DNA of 64,000 bases from Toxoplasma gondii ME49 (lineage: Eukaryota > Apicomplexa > Conoidasida > Eucoccidiorida > Sarcocystidae), in contig NC_031479.1 of NCBI RefSeq assembly GCF_000006565.2, positions 4,056,289 through 4,120,288 on the forward strand, given 5' to 3'. Within the stretch, counting starts at the first letter, position 1; each line of letters begins with the position of its first letter. Made by a program: the position numbers and the translations under genes. A model generated the notes under the pieces. The model made no database searches. It was not told where the DNA came from and saw only the letters and a list, made by a program, of their open reading frames with translations. Positions 22,501 through 34,067 of the stretch are shown piece by piece.

Positions 22501-25500
22501 TCTCTTGCGTCGCAGCGAGCCATGCGCGAGTTCAGGCACACCTACTTCGAGCTTCTCTTTCCTTTTCCACTCTTCTTCGCGGACGCTCCTCAACCTTTGT
22601 TCGTGAAAGACAAGGCCAAGGACGAAGAGATGGCGGAATGCTGCTTCAGATACATCGACAGAATCTTCCAACAAATCGACGACTGCCGCGCCTTCGAGCT
22701 CCTTCGCACTGCCGGCGACCGCGCCAACTACCTTATCACGTAAGGAGCGCATTAGACATATATATATATATACACGTATAAGTGTGTGCCTGTATACACA
22801 TGCAGGTATTTGTATATACATGTATACATATATATATATATATATATTTCCACGCACATATATTAATTTGTACGTATATTTATATTCATATTTATATATA
22901 TATATATATATATGCATGTATGTGGTATTTGTGCGTATATGGAAGCATTGAGCCTTCGAGTGCGAGAGACACCGGGCAGGCAGCTTCTCTTCAGAGGACT
23001 CCCGCGAAGTTCGACGAGGCGGCTAGCGAGGGAGTAGATGCACATCTGAGTGTGTGTCAATATCGAGGAGACACGGCGTTGAAAGTTTGAGGCAAATGCG
23101 AGGTTTTTTCGAGGTTTCGTTTCTTTCAGGAAACACGCGCGCATGATCGCCATGACTTGCACGCATGCAGCGATGACCCGCGAAAATCTCGTTGGGCTGA
23201 AGTTCCAGTATGACACTTTGATCATTGAAGAGGCGGCGCAGATCCTCGAAGTGGAAACATTTATTCCGATGCTTTTGCAGCAGCTTGAGCGTGGAGGCGT
23301 GAGCAGGCTCAAGCGTGTAGTCCTGATTGGAGATCACCACCAACTGCCTCCCATTGTCAAGCATCGGGTAACGAAAAAACCAAGCACTTGGCTGCCTTTT
23401 TCTTCTAGCTGTTTTTTTCTAGAGAGAGTCGAGCGCAGAGAATTTTTGGAGGAGGGAAGGCCAGAGAAAGTATTGTTTTGGGGGGGGAGGGGGGGGGGGG
23501 GGTCGACGTCCCTCGAGGTCTTCTCGCCTGGTGCTTCACCTTCTCTGAAGTCCTTTCTTCTTCGTTCATTTCTGAGACTGCCCTCCCTTCTCTCTCTTCC
23601 CTCTCTTCTCTCTCTTCCCTTTCTCCTCTTTTCTTGGGTCCTCTCTTCCGTCTTTTTCCTGAGCATACAGGCCTTCCTTTTCTCCGTCCTCGCTCTCTCT
23701 CTCTCGCTCGCGCGTTCTCTCCGTGTCTGCCCTCCTGTCGTCTTTCCGCGTCGACGCCTGCTTCGTCTGCCTGCGCGTCGCGTTTCTCAGGCCTTTCAGA
23801 AGTACTCGCGACTGGACCAGTCGCTGTATTCTCGCTTCATTCGTCTGCGCTCGCCAGCGCTCGAGCTGGACATGCAGGGACGCGCCCGGCCGTCGCTCGC
23901 GGCGCTCTACTCGTGGAACTACCGGCGTTTGGGGAATCTGCCTGCCGTTGTGGAGAGCGAAAGGTACATCACCGCAAATCCAGGACTCTCCTTCGACTTC
24001 CAGTTCATCAACGTCGAGGATCACGCAGGCAAAGGCGAAACCAGTCCGCTGCCGTACTTCTACCAGAACTTGGGAGAAGCTGAAGCCGTTGTGGCGCTCT
24101 ACATGTACATGCGGCTGACAGGGTATCCAGCCGAAGCCATCAGCATCCTCACAACGTACAACGGACAGCTCGCTCTCATCTCAGATGTCCTCCATCAAAG
24201 ATGCGCGTGGAACCCAGCAATCGGCCTCCCCAAAGCCGTCGCCACGGTCGACAAATACCAAGGCATGCAAAATGACTGTAAGTTCAAAGAAAGAGAAAGG
24301 CGACAAACAGACTGTTGTGTGTGTGGCGGCCTGCGCCGCTGCAGTCACGGAGCTGAGACTGAGAGGCGGTGGCTTGTATCAACGCACCGAGTAGCTGCAT
24401 ATGCACATGTACGGATATTTATTTCTCTGTCTCGGTCTATATAAATAAAACTATGCTTAGTTCTGTGCAGGCATATGAAGGAGTGTGTTTCCACTGTGGT
24501 ATATTGCCGTTCGAAGTACCGACGTTGAGCGTGGAATCCCGGGCGCAGCATCAGGGTGACTGGACTCTTGTTTTTTCTCTTCAGACATTCTTCTCTCGCT
24601 CGTTCGCACGGAGCGCGTCGGTCACATTCGAGACGTTCGCCGTTTGATTGTCGCGGTTTCGCGGGCGCGGCTCGGTGAGGAAATGCAGAGGCAGTGAACG
24701 CCAGCTCAGAGACAAACGCAGAGACGCGAAAAAGAAGCCACAGCGAAAAGCGGAACTGACAGCTCTTCTCTTTCTCCTCTTGGCACCTCCTCCCCTCAGG
24801 TCTGTACGTCTTCGGACGGTGGTCGCTCTTCGGAAACTGCGCTGAGACAAGGCCTGTGATGAGAAACTTCGCGAAGCGACCCCTGCAGCTGGCCCTCCAG
24901 CTCGACGAAGAATCCTTCTTCACAACTCGAACAGTAAGAGAGGAGAAACAGAAAACGAATGAAGTTTCAAAAAACAGACCTGGACAGCTGAGAAGAAAGC
25001 GACGGTGGTGGCGAGCAGAGAAGCGTCAAAAGGCGCCTTCAAAGCCTGGGTGCCGTTTTCTGGAAAAGCGAGAGATCCCCCAAACAGGAAACACTCTTCA
25101 AGGACCGTGTGCCTTCCCGCAGAGCGCCTCTCTCGCATGGCGTGGAGGGGAGACGCAGAGATTCGGGGGGATCCAAGAGAGCGTATGTTTCCGTGACTCT
25201 TCCATCGCAATGATTGCTTCGTTTCAGGCGATGCTCTGTTTGTTCACCAAAACCTGTGGAGTCCGCGAGTCACTCATGTGACAAAGTTCTGAACTTCGAG
25301 CACAAGTGCCGAGGGAGACAGTCTCACAAGATCTCGAAACCGTTCACAGTTTTGCGGCTCAGAAAAAGAGCCTTGGAGGGGGTGCAGGAGGACAGAAAAA
25401 GGCATGGTTCTCAAACTGGTTCGGGGTAGGTGACCTCCTGGGTCTTCGAAGACAGCGTTCAGAGTTCGAGGCTCTGTCCTTCCCGTGACGTTCAATCCAG

Positions 25501-26960
25501 AAGGCTCCTTCCAGAAGTTTCTACCGCTCTGCATGTGTGTGTGTGACTGCGGCGAACGGACGCCAGAGGCAGAAAGTCTCCACTTTCAAAAGCTCTTGTC
25601 GGGCAAACGTCGAACAGAGTCCACACAGACGAGAAAAGAGAGAGAGAGACGAGTAGAGGAGGAAAGCGTGAGAGTGCGTCGGGGAGGAAATGAATGTCCG
25701 TTCGAAAAAGAGTGAACCGTTGTTTTCTTTTAGGTGAGGAAAGAGCCTTTCGCAGGACGGCAAGAACCTGTACCCGCAGGATGCACGCTGGTCCCCGACG
25801 TCTCTCAACTTTTCACGGTTGTCCAAAATCGCGCTGTCGCTCGCGTGGAAGAACTCAAAAAGCAACTCAACATCCCCTCTTCTCTATCTTCTTCTGCATC
25901 TTCTTCATCTTCTGCATCTTCTTCATCTTCTGCATCTTCATCTTCTGCGTCTTCATCTTCATCTTCTTCGAGGAGTTTGCTACCGCGACCGCAGGAGCCT
26001 GTCAGCTTGCAGGGCCGCTTCGGCCTGGCGGCGGCGCCTCTGGTCGTTCCCGCAAATTTCCTTTCTGAAGACTCTTCTGTTCCTCCTGCGCCTCCTCCCC
26101 ACTCGTTTGTTCCTCCTCGTCCGCCTCCGCGCGCGCCAGGCAAAGACAGGAGAAGCGCAACACGAAAAGGAAGAGATGAAGGGAAGCCGAAGCCCAGAGG
26201 AGAGCAAGAACGGCACCGAAAAGAAGACTCACAGGCAGCAGGCGAAGAAGAGAAGGAAGTGAAAGAAGCAGAAAAAGGTGACAAAGGAGAAGAAGAAGAG
26301 GCGAAAGGAGAAGACGAAGAGAAGGAAGCCGTCGAAGAAGAGAAGGAAGTGAAAGAAGCAGAGAGAGGTGACAAAGGAGAAGAAGAAGAGGCGAAAGGAG
26401 AAGACGAAGAGAAGGAAGTGAAAGAAGGAGAAGAAGATGACAAAGGAGAAGAAGAAGAGGCGAAAAGAGGAGGAGAGATGGGCACTGAATCGGAGGTACG
26501 GATTGCTGAAAAGGAGTCAGAAGAGCAGAAAGGTGCTCGAAAGTCGGGAGGCAGAGCGCCTCGTAGGGGCGTTCGTTCGGAGAAGGAAACGTCAGGCAAG
26601 GGAGAAAAGGTGACATCGTCGAGTGCAACAGGGAAGGCGCAACAACCTGATGAAGCAGGTGACTCTGAGACGAAAGCGGCAGAAACGCATGCGGAGGAAT
26701 CCGAACAAAGAGAGAGAAAAAGAGGCAGAACAGCAGGTCCACCAGCTTCAACTTCCTCAGCTGTCGAGGAGTCTGTCGCCTCGCCCCTCGCGCCTCCGGA
26801 GAGTCAAGCTACGAGAAAGTCCACGCGAACGCATGCAAAGAAAGATGGAAAGGAAGACGCTCAAGACGAAGGCACTCAAGGAAGAGAAAAGAGAAAACGT
26901 GGAAAGTCCATAACCATTTTGCCAGCAAGTGCACCGAAACGTAAAGCGTCGAAAAAGTAG
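13535..26960 (+). CDS. AQR: Aquarius / EMB-4 family intron-binding spliceosomal RNA helicase
   Basis: Fourteen exons: 13535-15269, 15666-15923, 16454-16690, 17125-17440, 17827-18037, 18821-19103, 19848-20382, 21354-22131, 22447-22739, 23130-23367, 23791-24277, 24585-24674, 24800-24933 and 25734-26960; 2273 residues against about 1485 in human AQR. An in-frame TGA lies just upstream of the first ATG. The N-terminus is Pro-rich and charged; the ARM-like scaffold follows ([30 protein letters not shown]). The SF1 helicase core has Walker A GPPGSGKT (1214-1221), EEAA (1581-1584), GDHHQLPP (1615-1622) and VSRAR (1815-1819). The last 400 residues are lineage-specific: a Ser run, then two 30-residue Glu/Lys repeats and a basic end. 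Aquarius binds introns upstream of the branch point in the nucleus and joins the intron-binding complex. The exon 8/9 junction and the exon 8 acceptor were chosen by phase and homology. Confidence 0.95.
16001..16262. repeat. Long TA microsatellite in Aquarius intron 2
   Basis: About 260 bases of alternating TA broken by TAC and TAAA units fill most of the second intron. Tyr/Ile open frames on the minus strand are repeat artefacts. Length variation between strains is likely. Confidence 0.92.
16912..17000. repeat. TA/TACA microsatellite in Aquarius intron 3
   Basis: A TACATACA tract grades into pure TA. It sits in the intron between exons 3 and 4 and explains the Tyr/Ile/Thr open frames there. 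Confidence 0.88.
19124..19212. repeat. 27-bp tandem repeat just inside Aquarius intron 6
   Basis: About 3.3 copies of a 27-base unit (it begins GCAGTTTGCACACAAACATG) start 20 bases after the splice donor at 19104. The copies are almost identical. The period is a multiple of three, so one frame encodes a nine-residue repeat, but it lies outside the coding sequence. Confidence 0.9.
20422..20656. repeat. 18-bp purine minisatellite in Aquarius intron 7
   Basis: About 13 copies of the unit GAGACGAGAAAGGAAGGA run head to tail. The plus strand is almost entirely purine. The tract lies about 40 bases after the donor of exon 7. It generates a long spurious open frame with a GETRKE repeat. Confidence 0.93.
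22757..22914. repeat. TA microsatellite in Aquarius intron 9
   Basis: Three TA-rich blocks joined by TACA and TTTA units lie just after the donor of exon 9. Confidence 0.88.
23480..23502 (+). repeat. Interrupted poly-G tract in Aquarius intron 10
   Basis: Eight G residues, one A, then fourteen G residues. Such a run on the sense strand could fold as a G-quadruplex in the nascent transcript, or be a sequencing-length artefact. A shorter G run is at 19257-19266 in intron 6. Confidence 0.85.
26244..26480 (+). repeat. 90-bp coding repeat in the last Aquarius exon
   Basis: Two nearly identical 90-base units (26244-26333 and 26334-26423) and a partial third encode a 30-residue Glu/Lys/Asp-rich repeat containing [18 protein letters not shown]. 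The frame is kept because the period is a multiple of three. Upstream, 25880-25970 is a TCT/TCA triplet tract coding for poly-Ser. Confidence 0.88.
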
Positions 26961-28128
26961 ACTTTTCAAAAAATTAGTCTTCCCACAAATACAATACACT
27001 TATGTTTTTTATATAAATAAATATTTATACATATATATATATATATGCATTTATATTTAGATGCATGTTTTTTGTATGCATATACCTGTGTACACATGTA
27101 TATGTATATGGAGAGAATATGCGTGAAGGTGAGCAAAGACTGGGTGTCTGTTTGCGTTTGCTTGGTCCAAAACTCCAAAACGGTGGTGCATGCTCATGCG
27201 TGGAAATGTCGTTTTTCTGCGAATTCAACTATCGCAACTGAAACCTGAAAACAAGTAAACGAATTCCGAAATTTTGGGCTCTCTTCGCTTCTACAACTAT
27301 CATCCGTTCTCGTCGCATTTGTGTTTTTGGAAACAGACCCCGTTCTCGACGCCGCTGTCGTTCTCTCGAGAATAAAACAGCTATCTAATCCATAAGTATA
27401 TATATATATATATATAGGTTTGACAATTGCAAATATACGTACGTAGACATATATATATATATATATTTGTATACTTGTATATTTATATAATCAATAGGAC
27501 TCGGTCAGCGCGGCCATTTGCACGCATGTGTCTCTCTGCAGTGGGCACAAGGCAACTTCGAGTTTTTTTGCTGGTTTTGTAGGCCCGAGAAATCTGAAAA
27601 GTGAGCCACGGTAGAAGCCAGAAAACGCAAATCGAGTCGACCAGCTGGAAACACAAAAGCGATCGGCTTCGCATGCATGCAAAAAAAGGCGAAAGGTATC
27701 TTTGCACCACTCAGTCAACTCCAACCCCTCGCTCCACAGTTCCACACAAGAAACATCCTAAATACATAAATATAAATACATATAAAGAATAAATATTTAT
27801 ATATATTGGATACGAATGTGCTTATTTATACTTATATATATATATATATATGGATATGCATTTGAGTACCGGTTCCCGCGGGTGGATGGATGGAGCTCAA
27901 ATCCATGGTGAAACGCATTTCGATGAAGATAGAAAACTTTGCACACAGCTGCATGCATTGACGGCAGCTACTCCCTTTCCATACTGCATCTTTGAAAGTG
28001 TGAAATTGAAACTGCAGAGAGACCAAAGAAAAGAAGAAAGTCAATAGGCGACACGAATGTACACAACTAAGACTGTTCAGACACCACCCCTTACAAACGT
28101 CACACAAACAAGCATATACATACATACA

Positions 28129-28175
<47 letters not shown>

Positions 28176-28287
28176 GTATATATATGCATTTATAATCACA
28201 GTATATGTATATATATATATGTTTATATGAATGTGCTGAGCGAGGAAGCGAGGGTGAAGACAGGGGTGAGGACAAGTGTTTTTTCGC
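26961..28287. other. Spacer with four TA microsatellites
   Basis: This is the convergent 3' region between the Aquarius gene and the leftward EGF-like gene. TA tracts lie at about 27002-27055, 27396-27490, 27770-27852 and 28117-28230. No coding exon was recognised; the short frames are repeat-derived or random. Confidence 0.6.
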
Positions 28288-30457
28288 TTAGATGCTGGAG
28301 CCGTCTGGACTGGGGCAAGGCACCGTGTAGCAGAAGGAGGCGACTCGGGAAGGAACGTCTTTCCAGGAGTTCAAGCCGAGCAGATTTTCCAGCCACGAAG
28401 TGTTGCGCACGCTCGTGCCGACTGCGGGAATCACAGAGGAAACATGAAAGGACAGCCAAGACAGGGAAGAAAGTCGCTTTTTTTTCTGTCTACTTCGTCG
28501 GAGACCAGACCTCTCGAGGCAGCCGCCTGCGCATGCACGAGACGCATCCAGGAAGACAAGTGAAACAAGTCAGAAAGAAACGCAAGACTCTGTGGGAACA
28601 TGTGAGGCCAAAAAGAGACCGAACCCCAGCTCCAGAGCGACAGACACACAGCCACAGATCGAACAGAGAGGAACAAGCGCGATGAGGGTCGACGCAGTCC
28701 GCGCTGGAGCTCCACACAGCAGCTGTTTAGAGGCTCTGGACATACACCTCAGCGACGGCGGCCCTGGAAGCCGACCTGGGTGCGTACGAAGACTTTCAGT
28801 GGAGATGCGCTGGAAAGTCTTCGTACGCAGACGCCATCGCTCGGCATGGAGGCAAAAACGCGGCTCGTCAAAAAACACAAGAAAACGAAAGAGGCGGCAG
28901 CAAAAGCAACAGTGGACGCTGAAGGAGCAGCAGCAAAGGTGAACACCGGCGCCTCGCCACAGAGAGGCAGGCAGAGGTTTTGAATCCCTGCTCTACGGCG
29001 GCGAGTCGAAATGCGAACTGGGGGAAAGCGAATCAAATGTGCCGAGCGCAGAGTGTGCATGCAAACCCAGAGAAAGCGTACAAGAGCCAGCAACAAAGGC
29101 GAGCTTTTGTTTGATGGAGCAACTCGGGCCAGCGTAGAGATACTCTGTTGTCTGGAGTTCGGCGCAGTTGCAGATGATCTGAAGAAGCTGTCCTGCAAGT
29201 GCAAGCGAGGAACGCAGGAGACACAGGTGTGAAGAGGACGGCCATCGTGGGCTGTGAAAGGAGTCAGGCTTTTCCCGAGTTTTCGCAGCAACAAGAGAGA
29301 GACAACAGCATGCACAAACGCCTGCAAGGACTGAAGAAAGAGAGAAGAGACAGAAAGGATCTCGGACGCTGGAGTGAAACTGAGGAAGCGTTGCGTCAGT
29401 CACACTGGGGGTGTTCAAGAGCTCTGGGTCGACTCTGGGGAGTGACTTGCTTCTCGCCGCTAATGCAAGACATTCGACCAGATCTGCGCAAGACAGATGT
29501 TTTTGACATGGTTGTCCACTTGCGCCTGTACAGCTACGCATGTGCACTCCCATCTGTGAACGGGGGTCTGCAGCTACGCGTCCATCCCTAGAAGAGAGAC
29601 ACAGACGCTTGCATGCTCCGTTGGCGCGTCTCTCCACCTGCATCACTGTGAAGTTTCTACAGTACATCGGCGCGATCGACCGCAGCTGCGGCAGCCGAGC
29701 AGACGTCGGATGCCAGAGACGCGTCACCCGTTTCAGCTGACCGGAAGTGAGCTGGACATTGCATGTTGCTCCATTTTGACAGTAATTCAACACGGCGGGG
29801 TCGTTCGGGAAATGGTCTTGGCATAAGCCGCTGCCCGCGACGGCGACCTGGTCACCTCCGGAGACGCCTGAAACAAAAGAAGAAACTCTGTCGCGAGGTG
29901 GAGATTCACAGGATTCTCTGGGCCGCGGTGCCCACTCCGCGCTTGAGAGGGCGCACTCTGTCGCTGCGACCGCGTTCGAGAGAGTGAGCGAGAGAAAAGC
30001 AAGAAGTCAGAGACGACAAGAAACGAGAATGGAGAAAGCAAGCCGCCTCGCGACCTCTCACTCTGCACTCTCGCACGACGACGAGCTACGGGGCATGCGG
30101 CAGTGACTGAAAGCAAGAACTTGCGTCGGAGAACATATGCACGCATCCTGACATGCCGGACGTGGAGACAGAACTGATTTGGGCTTGTACGAGGGGAGGA
30201 TGCGTTCGAGGGAGAAAGGACTCACCGAGGAAAGAGTGGAAGAGGAGATAAACAACGGAGACGACGCCACAAGTTCTCCAGTAAAGATGTCTCTGTCTCT
30301 GCAGCGTCCGGGAACCTGCCGTTGCGTTCTGCGCTGCTGCAGAATCCACCGACTTCGCGAGCCGCCTTCGACAACGCAGACTAGGTGTGGACGGAAAGGA
30401 GGATGAGGAAGAAGAATCGGAGAGCAGCCGAAAGAGAGGAGTAGAGACGGTCGACAT
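28288..30457 (-). CDS. Candidate small membrane protein with an EGF-like module
   Basis: Exons placed: 30457-30226, 30106-30062, 29867-29742 and 29192-29082, all joined in phase 1, and a final exon 28421-28288 that also needs phase 1. Exon 1 starts at an ATG and ends with a hydrophobic helix (CGVVSVVYLLFHSFL) after a basic Ser-rich head, fitting a recessed signal peptide or anchor. Exons 3-4 form an EGF-like pattern: one Cys, then CQNGATC, then CNC and a closing Gly-Pro-Ser-Cys. The last exon encodes about 44 residues with two tryptophans (SWLENLLGLNSWKDVPSR) before a TAA. One or more exons with a transmembrane helix must lie between 28422 and 29081; I could not fix them (helix candidates near 28900 and 28640). 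Apicomplexan surface and microneme proteins often combine EGF modules, one helix and a tryptophan-bearing tail, but assignment to that class is inference. The donor after exon 3 (GTCAGC) is weak. Confidence 0.45.
28781..28829. repeat. Perfect 17-bp inverted repeat with a 15-base loop
   Basis: The left arm at 28781-28797 (TGCGTACGAAGACTTTC) is exactly complementary to the right arm at 28813-28829. The 15-base loop gives a strong potential hairpin on either strand. It lies inside the unresolved part of the EGF-like gene. Confidence 0.93.
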
Positions 30458-32997
30458 CGCGAGAAAGATCGCAGAAGGAAGAGACGTCACGGCATGAGGA
30501 AGAAGACAACCAGTACCGAGGACGAGAAGAGGAAAGGTGAAGACAGAAAAGCAAGCGCGGGAACGGGCGAGAAGAACCAAGGAAAAGAGACGGAAAAGTG
30601 GATGTCTGTGGATGTGCTCAAAAATGGAGGAACGGAGACACACAAAGCCTGTGGCATTCCAAGCAACGGCGCGGCACACAGGACAGTCTCGCCGAGAAAG
30701 GGAGGGTGCAGGCGGCGGACCGAAGCGTTTCTGCGGCTTCCCGGTGGAAGAAACGAAAGGAAAAACAAAGTCCCATGAGAACGAAGAAAAAAATCGACAC
30801 GAAAGCTGTTCACTGGGAAAAGCGGGAGAGCGACTGACTAGCCAAGGACCAGTGGGCGCATGCAACCAAGTGACTTCTCGAGACTTCGGCGTCGAGCCGT
30901 AATCACCGAGAAGCGTAATTCTCTTTTATGTTCGAGCGAATTTGAAAAAAAAAAGCGGAGCTGGTCTACTTCGACCGGTTACGTGCCTCCTTTCAAATGC
31001 AACTTTTGCGATGCGCCGCAAAGCCGCGAGACTCTGGCGCTCACCAACGAATACAGCATGCCACAAAGGAAGACAAAAGTACAAAGAACACAAATGTCTT
31101 CCTCCTCTCCGATCTTCCATTGGCCAGTTTACACCACACTCCCGTCCGCGCTGGCATTCCATAAATCCACGTTTACATGTGTACACCTATATATACTATC
31201 TGCAGGCGCGTGCGCATACAATATATGGGCTATTATTTATATATATATATATATATATATACTTATATATATATATATTTACTGCATCGAAACTTCCGCG
31301 TATCTTCTCCCTGCATTTAAGTAGTTGAAGCCACCCTCGAGGAGAATCGAAAGGCTGGTTTGGTCCGATGTGAGGACAAGCAAAAACGATGTCGAGATCC
31401 TTCTCTGTCAACAGAATGCATTCCTAGAAGACAACGACCCTGTAAAGCAGAAGAGCTTGCAAGTCTCACAGAAACCTCTCATGGCACAGACGGGCAGGCG
31501 CTGACGCCTCGACGCAGTGGACTTGCATGCATCGAGAGCACCCTAAACTCTCAACAAAGATAGAGCCCACAAGAAGCAACCGCTGCTGTTGTCTCTGTTC
31601 AGACTTCCTCAATTTTGAAACATCCTTCTTCGTTTTCAGAATCCTCTCTACGTTTCAACAGCAGCTGCTCGTTTCACTCAGATTTTCCGAGTCCTGAATA
31701 TTTGCCCGTGTTGTCTCTCGCTGAAATCTTGTCTTTTTTCACTTTCGAATTGCAAACAACCGGTTTCTGTCTCTTCCACCCTCCAGCAGAGGCGAGGCTT
31801 CTATTCTCTGACACCTGTGGAGGCGACGGACTTCTCGACCATGTTCCAGGATTCGGACTGCCAAATCCATTCTTGTGCATCCACAGATTTCCAGAGCTCA
31901 AAAGCCTCTACACGAGCGGTCCCGCTACACAGGCGCAGTGGCGGAGGCATGAACGGCTTATATTCGGGGTTCGCGTTTGTGGCGTAAAAAGCTTGTGTGG
32001 GCTAAGAGTCTCCTTCGCTACAGAGGAGGGTGAAGCTGTCGTCGACGAGAGCGTGCCCCTTAGAGACGCCGCAGCGCTCGAGCTCATGTCGCCTTGAGTT
32101 CCTTTTGGACAGCGTACAAAGAGACTGTGGTGAAAAGAGGATCTCTCTACTCTGTTTTTTCCTTGAGAAAGAGGCAGGATGAAAGAGAGGAGAGAGAAAA
32201 GGAGAGAGTAGAAACAGGAAGCGGAGGGGAAAACGGAGACGCCGGCCACACACTGGGCACTGGGATCTGAGCGAGGATGCATGCATGCAGGAGAAAATCG
32301 AGAGCTTTCACCAAGGGAAAAAAAAACATCAAAAGTCAGAAGACAAGGTAGGCGTCCTCCGACTGCATGCACGCTGATGCAGATGGTCTGTTTACCGGAG
32401 AAAGCAGAACAAACACAGGAGATGAGCACCGGGGGTCTGCATGGAAGTCACCGAGAGGAAGGAACCTTGGAGCACCTGGAACTGGAAAGGAGACCGACGA
32501 CGCGCGAGCTTGGAGGAGAGGACGAAAAAAACGGTCTAGCAAGAGAAGCGAACTGGAATCTTCTGTCCTTGCTTCCAGCGCGCCAGGAAATCGCGTTCTC
32601 CCTTGGAGATAAAGATACAGAAACGAAGCCGCAGAAAGAAACAGAAAGAGACCCTAGGGAGCTCGAAGTGTAGAGAGAGACAGAGAGAGGTAAATGCGAT
32701 TCTGACAAGGATTTACGTCAACGGGTCGACACAGAGAGGTAGAGAAACGTATAGAAACGCGTCGACAATCTGACAACCGTCGGAAAAGGAGATCCTTCAG
32801 GACGAAAAAAGGTAGAGTTATGACACCTCCAGAGAAAAATCAACATGGAGACGACAGAGGCAAACCGTCGCTGCCGGAGTCGACAGACTCCCTCGGAAGA
32901 CCGGACGCAGCGAAGTGCCTTCTTCGGCCTTTCGAGAGAGAGAGACGCAACCGTCAGGTGTCTGTACACATGAATCTGAGAACTCTCTTCGGCACAT
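30458..32997. other. Interval with two unlinked exon-like segments on the minus strand
   Basis: No complete gene was assembled. Two minus-strand segments look exon-like. Segment 32001-31815 lies between an acceptor and the donor GTGTCAG and encodes about 62 residues rich in Trp (ELWKSVDAQEWIWQSESW). Segment 31423-31283 follows a pyrimidine-rich acceptor ending ttctag and encodes EKDLDIVFACPHIGP and GWLQLLK before a GTAAAT donor. Their phases do not join directly, so at least one more exon would be needed. They could be upstream exons of the EGF-like gene or a separate gene. A TA tract lies at 31235-31280. The plus-strand frame at 31748-32097 overlaps the first segment and competes with it. 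Confidence 0.25.
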
Positions 32998-34067
32998 TCA
33001 CGAGTTGGAGGCAGCGTCCATCATGTGGATGAGAGACAGAACGTTAGATTTGTTTGTCTCGACGATGCAGCCGTCCATGACCATTTCGTCGAGAATGAAA
33101 TGCGCTTTCTCCAAGTGGAACATGATGTCGAGTTCACAGACATTTTCGAAAAACTTGTCCAGGGTCTCGACGAGGCAGTGAATAAATTCGAGAATCGCCA
33201 GTTCGTTCAGCTCCTCGTCCTTCACACCGACAATGAAGTAAAGACTCGCATATCTGAGAAAACAGGCGCGCACCACATCCTGTACGAGAAAAACGCGTCT
33301 GACGAGCCTGAAGACTTCCAGGAGACCGCGGATGAGCTCAAAAGGAAACTGCGCATGTTCCTGCAGAAAGAACTTCTTTCTGTCTGCAGAGTCCCCGACG
33401 CGGGCGTCCTGGGGACAGCGCGCTGCGACATGAAGATCGATTTACACGGCGACTACCACAGTGAAGGCATTACGATGTTCGCTCCGCTTGCATGCAAGCA
33501 TATGTTTTCCAATACGGACGCCCCTCTCCGGCAAACAGGTAACATGGATGTTTCCGGATTGGATGCAACTGCATGCGTATCACTCGCACCGGTGAAGCGA
33601 CGCCACTCACGCTGGAGACGCGACTCGCGAGAGAGAAAATCTGATTATGGTTTTCCAGGGTCGCCGCGCGTGCGTCCGAGAGCTCGAGTAGAAGAGCGAA
33701 AAGACATGAGACGAGGGAGGAAGAAGAGAGAGAAGTCGAGGTAGCAAAAGGAGAGGAAATCGGACCCAGAGGAGCACACGGCTGGGAGAAGAAAGGGGGC
33801 AGAAGCCTGGCCTGACAAAAAGCGAGGTCGGCCAGAGTACCGCACAGAAAAGAGAAACCGTCGGCACGCGGCTTTCTTCTCTCACCTTCTGTAGATCACG
33901 CTGTACTGTCGATGCTGAACGAACGAGCACTGGAGTTCTGTTCGACCGAGGCACTTCCGAATCAACTCTCCCTCCAAAGCGACTCTCTCTGGAATGGGGA
34001 CGAAGTCGTAGTACTGAGAGAGGCGCGTCTGGCCTTGCTTGTTGACCATCAGAATGAATTTAATCAT
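32998..34067 (-). CDS. AP4S1: AP-4 adaptor complex sigma (small) subunit
   Basis: Two exons, 34067-33886 and 33253-32998, joined in phase 2; 145 residues against 144 in human AP4S1. The start MIKFILMVNKQGQTRLSQYY and the segments QCSFVQHRQYSVIYRR, FIVGVKDEELNELA, ELDIMFHLEKAHFILDEM and GCIVETNK align end to end with the AP sigma family and fit AP4S better than AP-1, AP-2 or AP-3 sigma. A longer open frame continues upstream of the chosen ATG, but homology begins exactly at it. Sigma subunits are small longin-fold chains that stabilise the adaptor core and help bind dileucine cargo signals; AP-4 acts at the trans-Golgi without clathrin. The gene is divergent from the rhodanese gene. Confidence in family is very high, in AP-4 rather than another adaptor high. 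Confidence 0.95.

Noticed and set aside
32281..32673. 130-residue plus-strand ATG frame between the EGF-like and AP-4 sigma genes
   Set aside because: It is hydrophilic Glu/Arg/Lys-rich, but has no homology or splice partners and lies in the 3' flank of AP-4 sigma. Kept out as probable chance.
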